DNA of 64,000 nt from positions 2,636,042-2,700,041 of the forward strand of contig OY752145.1 of assembly GCA_963573315.1 (NCBI GenBank). Reading direction: 5' to 3'. This DNA comes from Entomortierella parvispora (taxonomy: Eukaryota; Mortierellomycota; Mortierellomycetes; Mortierellales; Mortierellaceae). Below are positions 55,436-64,000 of this stretch, piece after piece. The translations under genes and the position numbers were made by a program. The notes under the pieces were generated by a model. That model was not told the origin of the DNA. It was given only the letters and a program-made list of their open reading frames with translations, and did no database searches. The stretch's first letter is position 1, and every line of letters starts with the position of its first letter.

Positions 55436-58400
55436 TTTTTTATTTATTGTACAGTGATCGCGCGTTTACTTCTTAGTCTGTGGTCACTCAAAGGAACAAG
55501 ATCGATGATGGGTCTCTGTATTAAAATCACGAAGAGAACAGAAAGATGGCATCCATTCAAAGGTACAAGGACAATACGGTCCCAGGGGCCATGGGTTCGA
55601 TCTCGAAGAGAAGAGCGGCACCGCATCACGTTGGAAGTGACCGTTCCCCGCCAAGCGATGGAGAGGAGAAGTGAGCAACAGTCAACGACAAAAAAATAGA
55701 GAACTCTTGACAAAGTACCTCACCAAAGGCCGAGATCACCCCTCATACACAAATCCAGCCTATCAAAATAGCTAAAAGTACACACCAGTATGCAGAGGAG
55801 GACATGATGAAGGACTCCTAGAGTCGATCGATCCTCACACGACATCTGGCTTGATGCGCACTCTTCTTCGCCTATGATATGGAAGGTATAGGGTAGAGTT
55901 TGGATCTCGGAAAAGGGCTTCAGAGGACTGTAATGATCAGAGAGAGACTCTAGTCGGCCTGCGTTGACAATGCTCCTCTCGTTCACGAGGATGGGGTGGG
56001 TGAGGACACGGTGCGGGGTTTGGTTCCTAAGAAGTGGCAAGACTATGTAAATGGTCAGTGGACGCTATCAAGACGCGGTTGCACCTCTATTGCAATTAAC
56101 CTAGCCAGGGGCTTCCCACCAGCCGCAGAGGTGTTTCTCAGAGTGGCCCCCCCATCTCCCCCACACCCCGCACCCGCACCCAAGCCCATCCCTCCACTCT
56201 CACCCCCTTCTGCTATTGTCCACCTGTAGGTGGGGCCCCAACCATCTTCCGTGAATGGAGGTAGCCGCGGAGGAGGAGTTTTCTGGGCCAGGATGGCGCT
56301 TACCCCCCCCCCCCCCTCTCCCTCTCCCTCTTGTCCTCTCTTTGCATCCAACGCCCTCACCCAGCCCACACCCCCTTCTGCAATTATGCACCTGTAGGTG
56401 GGGCCCCAACCATCTTCCGATAATGGAGACAGCCGCGGAGGAGGTGTTTCTGGGTCAGGATGGTGCTTAACCCCCCCCCTCTCCCTCTCCCTCTTGTCCT
56501 CTCTTCGCCACCTAAAGTCTTCATTGAAATTCACACAAGCGCCATAGACGCCTTGTCTTGGAGCGCTTAGCCCACTGCCATTACCTTGTTTGAGCTCAAA
56601 GGGGTGGACGACCTGAATGGAATGTGATCCTTGCGGAAGACTTGGTTCCTAAGAAGTGGAAAGACTGTGTAAATGGTCAGCGGACGCTACCAAGACGCGT
56701 GTAAACCCACTTTGTACAGATGTCTCTCAGAGGTCGGCCCCAGCCTCACTCACTCCCTTCGACTTTATCCACGGAGGGGGCCAGATCACTACATAACAGT
56801 GCCAGCCGAAGAAGGTTGAGGACAGCCAGCCCACCGCCACTATTCATCATTGAAACTTCACACAGGCACCAAAGGACGCCCTGCCCTGAAGCGCTGAGGC
56901 CACTGCCATTACCTTGTCTTTGTCCAGGAGCCGACGGTATGGATGGAATATGGATATGGATATGGTCCATGTGTCCAGTGCTTGGTCCTGTGCATCCACT
57001 TGGCCCCGAAGAAATAATAGTAATAGCCGTACCATGGATGGAGGTAGCACCGATGAGATGGCTAGGATGGGAGAGGAGAAAGCTGTCCTCTTCTTGGGCT
57101 TTGGATGGCGGATGGCGCGTACTTTGACTCCCTTCGATGGATGGATGGACGGATGGATGGACGACGCGTTCTTGTTTACTTGAAGCGGGACTGCTTTTTG
57201 TGTTGACTGGTGGCAAGCCAGCCGCAGCAGAAAAGCTGGCAGGCAGGGGAGGCGTTCTTGGTGGGCGGTCACCACTGAAAGCGTGCAAAGATGCAAGGGT
57301 GCAAGGACCGAGCATGCTCCAAAGAGCCGGGGTTGCTGTGGAGTCTCTGAAAGCGAGCCTCTGAAAGCAGCGGATGTTGTTGAAAGGCCGGTGGCCTCTG
57401 GCGGAGTTGAAGGTAGCCAGTTGAGAGGCGCTACCCTCGGTCTCTTTGTAGGGAAGAGACGTTCTTGAAGGACAGCGGGCGGCAGAGGACAGAGCTTTCT
57501 TTTGGAGAGCGAAGCGCGTCACCAGAGAGGCAGATGGAGCTGGTATTTTTCAGGAACTGGGTCTCTTGAGACCTGGCTTATGCTTCTCTGGGCCCGAGAC
57601 GAGAGCTCAGCACTTGTGCTTGTTACTGACCACGCGGTTTGAAGAACGCGCGCTAGCCTGGGCTGTGCTGCAGTGCTACAAGAGACTACAGGATAGACAT
57701 GCAAGGGGGCGTTAGTGACTGAAGTACACAAACGAAGGCCTAGGAAGTAGGGCGCAAGGGATTTTTTTGTTTGGCTGGATTTCATATATTTTAGTTCAGC
57801 TCAGAGCATACCTTAAAAAAAACACGAGCCGTGCTCTTGTGTCTGAGTTGCACGCGAGTGCTGGGCTTGGTTGGACAACCCTTGGAGCCATGGCAGAGAT
57901 GGATCATGACTGAAATGGAAATGTGCATGTGAAATGTCAGTGGGAATGTAGGGTGGGTGTGGGGAGGAGGGGAGGTGGTGAGAGAGAAAAAAAAGAAAAC
58001 AAAAAATCAGCGCGCGCATTTTTGTATCTGCAGCGGAGAGGTCTGGTCCCGTGTAAACGGTCTGAACGGTCTAACCCTGTGTAAACGGTCGAACACCGTG
58101 TAAACAACGGTCCAGCTACATGGCCAGATAGCCCTTTTCCCTTCTTTTCCATGCACACTCGGTCCGGTGGCTTGAACGCAATTACGAAGGTGGACCTTGT
58201 CCTAGGGTCCGCAAGAGAGGTTCATTCCTACAAGTGGCACGCGTACCAACATTGTCTTTGAAGTTCTCGGAGAGGGAGGAGGCACCGTGGAGAATGGAGA
58301 ATCAGATGGCACTGGCTGCATCCCACCATAGCTCGGGGGGGGGGGTTTTGTTCTCATGCCTCCGTCTACCTGTCAGATCCTGAAAACTGGAAGGAGGAAG

Positions 58401-59101
58401 ACGTCTCCTCAGTGAAGATATCTGTCGTGTTGGATCCGATCATCGGATCCTGGACCCTGGATCCATAAAGGTTGCGGTGGAGGGTCCATCTCTCTTTTTA
58501 ATGACCGATCCTTCTCGGGAAAAGAAAAAGAAGCAGACGTGCTCGGTCTTGATATGTTCTGGAGAGTGGTCAGGAGCACAAAAGGAGGCGGGCATCTCCC
58601 TTCTTCCCTGCGTGGATCTGTTGATCTAGGATCTAGGATGGCATCCAGGACGGTGGCGACAAAAGATCCTGTCCTCTCCATTGCACTCAGAGCACTCGAG
58701 TCTCTGCTGCACCCAAAGATCAGCGATGGTGATCGGTACTCTCTCCTGGATCTCTGGCGCTCCCCCCGAGGACAAAAGTCGACAAGTCTTGGGGCGACTG
58801 CAACCAACACATCCTCCCCGTCACCAAGCAGCCATGTAGCCGGCACCCCCATCTCGCGTCAAAGCCATACCGCACTCGCCTAGTATTTTCCAACCTACTG
58901 TACTTCTCAACCTTCTTCTCAACCTATATATCTACTTCTCAGCCTACTTCTCAACCTAGTGAACGTTTCATTCAATTTGGTGGGGACCTGATGACCTTTG
59001 TTTTCTTGATCAACTATTACTTCAAGAGATTCATGTTGTCATTGTTGACGAACACTGCTCGGTTCCTCTCATCAGGAATATTGAAAAGAGTTGACATTTC
59101 T
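55436..59101 (+). repeat. Satellite copy 8
   Basis: 3,666 bp; first C run 14. Confidence 0.95.
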
Positions 59102-62100
59102 TTTTTTATTTATTGTACAGTGATCGCGCGTTTACTTCTTAGTCTGTGGTCACTCAAAGGAACAAGATCGATGATGGGTCTCTGTATTAAAATCACGAAG
59201 AGAACAGAAAGATGGCATCCATTCAAAGGTACAAGGACAATACGGTCCCAGGGGCCATGGGTTCGATCTCGAAGAGAAGAGCGGCACCGCATCACGTTGG
59301 AAGTGACCGTTCCCCGCCAAGCGATGGAGAGGAGAAGTGAGCAACAGTCAACGACAAAAAAATAGAGAACTCTTGACAAAGTACCTCACCAAAGGCCGAG
59401 ATCACCCCTCATACACAAATCCAGCCTATCAAAATAGCTAAAAGTACACACCAGTATGCAGAGGAGGACATGATGAAGGACTCCTAGAGTCGATCGATCC
59501 TCACACGACATCTGGCTTGATGCGCACTCTTCTTCGCCTATGATATGGAAGGTATAGGGTAGAGTTTGGATCTCGGAAAAGGGCTTCAGAGGACTGTAAT
59601 GATCAGAGAGAGACTCTAGTCGGCCTGCGTTGACAATGCTCCTCTCGTTCACGAGGATGGGGTGGGTGAGGACACGGTGCGGGGTTTGGTTCCTAAGAAG
59701 TGGCAAGACTATGTAAATGGTCAGTGGACGCTATCAAGACGCGGTTGCACCTCTATTGCAATTAACCTAGCCAGGGGCTTCCCACCAGCCGCAGAGGTGT
59801 TTCTCAGAGTGGCCCCCCCATCTCCCCCACACCCCGCACCCGCACCCAAGCCCATCCCTCCACTCTCACCCCCTTCTGCTATTGTCCACCTGTAGGTGGG
59901 GCCCCAACCATCTTCCGTGAATGGAGGTAGCCGCGGAGGAGGAGTTTTCTGGGCCAGGATGGCGCTTACCCCCCCCCCCCCCTCTCCCTCTCCCTCTTGT
60001 CCTCTCTTTGCATCCAACGCCCTCACCCAGCCCACACCCCCTTCTGCAATTATGCACCTGTAGGTGGGGCCCCAACCATCTTCCGATAATGGAGACAGCC
60101 GCGGAGGAGGTGTTTCTGGGTCAGGATGGTGCTTAACCCCCCCCCTCTCCCTCTCCCTCTTGTCCTCTCTTCGCCACCTAAAGTCTTCATTGAAATTCAC
60201 ACAAGCGCCATAGACGCCTTGTCTTGGAGCGCTTAGCCCACTGCCATTACCTTGTTTGAGCTCAAAGGGGTGGACGACCTGAATGGAATGTGATCCTTGC
60301 GGAAGACTTGGTTCCTAAGAAGTGGAAAGACTGTGTAAATGGTCAGCGGACGCTACCAAGACGCGTGTAAACCCACTTTGTACAGATGTCTCTCAGAGGT
60401 CGGCCCCAGCCTCACTCACTCCCTTCGACTTTATCCACGGAGGGGGCCAGATCACTACATAACAGTGCCAGCCGAAGAAGGTTGAGGACAGCCAGCCCAC
60501 CGCCACTATTCATCATTGAAACTTCACACAGGCACCAAAGGACGCCCTGCCCTGAAGCGCTGAGGCCACTGCCATTACCTTGTCTTTGTCCAGGAGCCGA
60601 CGGTATGGATGGAATATGGATATGGATATGGTCCATGTGTCCAGTGCTTGGTCCTGTGCATCCACTTGGCCCCGAAGAAATAATAGTAATAGCCGTACCA
60701 TGGATGGAGGTAGCACCGATGAGATGGCTAGGATGGGAGAGGAGAAAGCTGTCCTCTTCTTGGGCTTTGGATGGCGGATGGCGCGTACTTTGACTCCCTT
60801 CGATGGATGGATGGACGGATGGATGGACGACGCGTTCTTGTTTACTTGAAGCGGGACTGCTTTTTGTGTTGACTGGTGGCAAGCCAGCCGCAGCAGAAAA
60901 GCTGGCAGGCAGGGGAGGCGTTCTTGGTGGGCGGTCACCACTGAAAGCGTGCAAAGATGCAAGGGTGCAAGGACCGAGCATGCTCCAAAGAGCCGGGGTT
61001 GCTGTGGAGTCTCTGAAAGCGAGCCTCTGAAAGCAGCGGATGTTGTTGAAAGGCCGGTGGCCTCTGGCGGAGTTGAAGGTAGCCAGTTGAGAGGCGCTAC
61101 CCTCGGTCTCTTTGTAGGGAAGAGACGTTCTTGAAGGACAGCGGGCGGCAGAGGACAGAGCTTTCTTTTGGAGAGCGAAGCGCGTCACCAGAGAGGCAGA
61201 TGGAGCTGGTATTTTTCAGGAACTGGGTCTCTTGAGACCTGGCTTATGCTTCTCTGGGCCCGAGACGAGAGCTCAGCACTTGTGCTTGTTACTGACCACG
61301 CGGTTTGAAGAACGCGCGCTAGCCTGGGCTGTGCTGCAGTGCTACAAGAGACTACAGGATAGACATGCAAGGGGGCGTTAGTGACTGAAGTACACAAACG
61401 AAGGCCTAGGAAGTAGGGCGCAAGGGATTTTTTTGTTTGGCTGGATTTCATATATTTTAGTTCAGCTCAGAGCATACCTTAAAAAAAACACGAGCCGTGC
61501 TCTTGTGTCTGAGTTGCACGCGAGTGCTGGGCTTGGTTGGACAACCCTTGGAGCCATGGCAGAGATGGATCATGACTGAAATGGAAATGTGCATGTGAAA
61601 TGTCAGTGGGAATGTAGGGTGGGTGTGGGGAGGAGGGGAGGTGGTGAGAGAGAAAAAAAAGAAAACAAAAAATCAGCGCGCGCATTTTTGTATCTGCAGC
61701 GGAGAGGTCTGGTCCCGTGTAAACGGTCTGAACGGTCTAACCCTGTGTAAACGGTCGAACACCGTGTAAACAACGGTCCAGCTACATGGCCAGATAGCCC
61801 TTTTCCCTTCTTTTCCATGCACACTCGGTCCGGTGGCTTGAACGCAATTACGAAGGTGGACCTTGTCCTAGGGTCCGCAAGAGAGGTTCATTCCTACAAG
61901 TGGCACGCGTACCAACATTGTCTTTGAAGTTCTCGGAGAGGGAGGAGGCACCGTGGAGAATGGAGAATCAGATGGCACTGGCTGCATCCCACCATAGCTC
62001 GGGGGGGGGGGTTTTGTTCTCATGCCTCCGTCTACCTGTCAGATCCTGAAAACTGGAAGGAGGAAGACGTCTCCTCAGTGAAGATATCTGTCGTGTTGGA

Positions 62101-62767
62101 TCCGATCATCGGATCCTGGACCCTGGATCCATAAAGGTTGCGGTGGAGGGTCCATCTCTCTTTTTAATGACCGATCCTTCTCGGGAAAAGAAAAAGAAGC
62201 AGACGTGCTCGGTCTTGATATGTTCTGGAGAGTGGTCAGGAGCACAAAAGGAGGCGGGCATCTCCCTTCTTCCCTGCGTGGATCTGTTGATCTAGGATCT
62301 AGGATGGCATCCAGGACGGTGGCGACAAAAGATCCTGTCCTCTCCATTGCACTCAGAGCACTCGAGTCTCTGCTGCACCCAAAGATCAGCGATGGTGATC
62401 GGTACTCTCTCCTGGATCTCTGGCGCTCCCCCCGAGGACAAAAGTCGACAAGTCTTGGGGCGACTGCAACCAACACATCCTCCCCGTCACCAAGCAGCCA
62501 TGTAGCCGGCACCCCCATCTCGCGTCAAAGCCATACCGCACTCGCCTAGTATTTTCCAACCTACTGTACTTCTCAACCTTCTTCTCAACCTATATATCTA
62601 CTTCTCAGCCTACTTCTCAACCTAGTGAACGTTTCATTCAATTTGGTGGGGACCTGATGACCTTTGTTTTCTTGATCAACTATTACTTCAAGAGATTCAT
62701 GTTGTCATTGTTGACGAACACTGCTCGGTTCCTCTCATCAGGAATATTGAAAAGAGTTGACATTTCT
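59102..62767 (+). repeat. Satellite copy 9
   Basis: 3,666 bp; first C run 14. Confidence 0.95.
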
Positions 62768-64000
62768 TTTTTTATTTATTGTACAGTGATCGCGCGTTTA
62801 CTTCTTAGTCTGTGGTCACTCAAAGGAACAAGATCGATGATGGGTCTCTGTATTAAAATCACGAAGAGAACAGAAAGATGGCATCCATTCAAAGGTACAA
62901 GGACAATACGGTCCCAGGGGCCATGGGTTCGATCTCGAAGAGAAGAGCGGCACCGCATCACGTTGGAAGTGACCGTTCCCCGCCAAGCGATGGAGAGGAG
63001 AAGTGAGCAACAGTCAACGACAAAAAAATAGAGAACTCTTGACAAAGTACCTCACCAAAGGCCGAGATCACCCCTCATACACAAATCCAGCCTATCAAAA
63101 TAGCTAAAAGTACACACCAGTATGCAGAGGAGGACATGATGAAGGACTCCTAGAGTCGATCGATCCTCACACGACATCTGGCTTGATGCGCACTCTTCTT
63201 CGCCTATGATATGGAAGGTATAGGGTAGAGTTTGGATCTCGGAAAAGGGCTTCAGAGGACTGTAATGATCAGAGAGAGACTCTAGTCGGCCTGCGTTGAC
63301 AATGCTCCTCTCGTTCACGAGGATGGGGTGGGTGAGGACACGGTGCGGGGTTTGGTTCCTAAGAAGTGGCAAGACTATGTAAATGGTCAGTGGACGCTAT
63401 CAAGACGCGGTTGCACCTCTATTGCAATTAACCTAGCCAGGGGCTTCCCACCAGCCGCAGAGGTGTTTCTCAGAGTGGCCCCCCCATCTCCCCCACACCC
63501 CGCACCCGCACCCAAGCCCATCCCTCCACTCTCACCCCCTTCTGCTATTGTCCACCTGTAGGTGGGGCCCCAACCATCTTCCGTGAATGGAGGTAGCCGC
63601 GGAGGAGGAGTTTTCTGGGCCAGGATGGCGCTTACCCCCCCCCCCCCCCTCTCCCTCTCCCTCTTGTCCTCTCTTTGCATCCAACGCCCTCACCCAGCCC
63701 ACACCCCCTTCTGCAATTATGCACCTGTAGGTGGGGCCCCAACCATCTTCCGATAATGGAGACAGCCGCGGAGGAGGTGTTTCTGGGTCAGGATGGTGCT
63801 TAACCCCCCCCCTCTCCCTCTCCCTCTTGTCCTCTCTTCGCCACCTAAAGTCTTCATTGAAATTCACACAAGCGCCATAGACGCCTTGTCTTGGAGCGCT
63901 TAGCCCACTGCCATTACCTTGTTTGAGCTCAAAGGGGTGGACGACCTGAATGGAATGTGATCCTTGCGGAAGACTTGGTTCCTAAGAAGTGGAAAGACTG
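62768..64000 (+). repeat. Satellite copy 10, cut by the window end
   Basis: First 1,233 bp of a further copy; first C run 15. The array continues beyond the window. Confidence 0.95.

Larger units (their letters stand above)
29774..64000 (+). repeat. 3,666-bp head-to-tail satellite array, 9.3 copies, runs off the window
   Basis: The same 3.67-kb sequence recurs without spacers from a T-rich junction at about 29,774 to the last base. Spacings between equivalent points are 3,666 bp, with 3,667 and 3,668 in two copies and 3,663 in the first. By eye copies match except for C- and G-run lengths, apart from the left edge of copy 1. Open frames exist on both strands, but most lack ATG and none shows a motif of a transposase, reverse transcriptase, integrase, rolling-circle replicase or helicase. 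rRNA and tRNA are not found. The only longer ATG-initiated frames per unit are 135 codons (+, 31,055 in copy 1), 147 codons (-, 33,187) and a 124-codon frame that spans the copy junction. It may be a subtelomeric, pericentromeric or other satellite; the window cannot decide. Confidence 0.98.

Noticed and set aside
29774-64000. Array as ribosomal DNA
   Set aside because: No 18S, 5.8S, 28S or 5S rRNA sequence is recognisable in the unit on either strand.

Overview
The window looks like nuclear DNA of a filamentous, probably early-diverging fungus; a Mortierella-type genome is my best guess, by inference only. Genes carry short GT-AG introns, one with a visible CTAAC branch point. The gene set is fungal: a Ser3/Ser33-type phosphoglycerate dehydrogenase, an Hfd1-like fatty aldehyde dehydrogenase, a Whi2-like BTB protein and an Ahp1/PRDX5-type peroxiredoxin. 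No bacterial operons or Shine-Dalgarno sites are seen.

Layout. 1-1.5 kb: an inverted fragment of the satellite that fills the right half, beside a decayed coding stretch. 1.6-3.6 kb: serine biosynthesis dehydrogenase (+). 4.1-4.7 kb: a doubtful small gene (-). 5.4-5.55 kb: U6 snRNA (-). 6.4-8.2 kb: fatty aldehyde dehydrogenase (-). 9.14-9.21 kb: the 25-codon ribosomal protein eL41 (-), head-to-head with a SERF/4F5 protein (+, 9.95-10.5 kb). 10.8-11.9 kb: peroxiredoxin (-), head-to-head with a nucleotide-sugar transporter (+, 12.6-14.8 kb). 15.39-15.51 kb: a second U6 gene (+). 17.0-17.6 kb: an open frame broken at a microsatellite (-). 17.9-21.1 kb: large F-box-like protein (+). 22.6-25.2 kb: Whi2-like BTB protein (+). 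25.3-26.0 kb: unresolved exons. 26.4-27.3 kb: short-chain dehydrogenase (-). 28.9-29.5 kb: a small cysteine-rich secreted protein (+) with a TATA box, a minisatellite upstream and a 5'UTR intron.

From about 29,774 to the end of the window (34.2 kb, 53% of it) lies one head-to-tail tandem array with a 3,666-bp period: nine full copies and the start of a tenth. As far as could be compared, copies differ almost only in C and G homopolymer lengths, except for the first ~100 bp of copy 1, which is diverged as expected at an array edge. The unit has internal duplications, polypyrimidine/G-rich tracts, a cluster of GTGTAAAC motifs and a minisatellite. It shows no recognisable transposase, reverse transcriptase, rRNA or tRNA. 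A ~306-bp piece of the same unit, about 99% identical, lies inverted at 414-719, so the gene block sits between oppositely oriented satellite sequence.

The genes are mostly unrelated housekeeping functions and do not form a cluster. The most unusual items are the satellite array, the peroxiredoxin whose catalytic cysteine sits in an 11-nt microexon, the two U6 genes sharing a conserved upstream element and an extra 3' hairpin, and the Whi2-type BTB domain interrupted by a ~227-residue low-complexity insertion.
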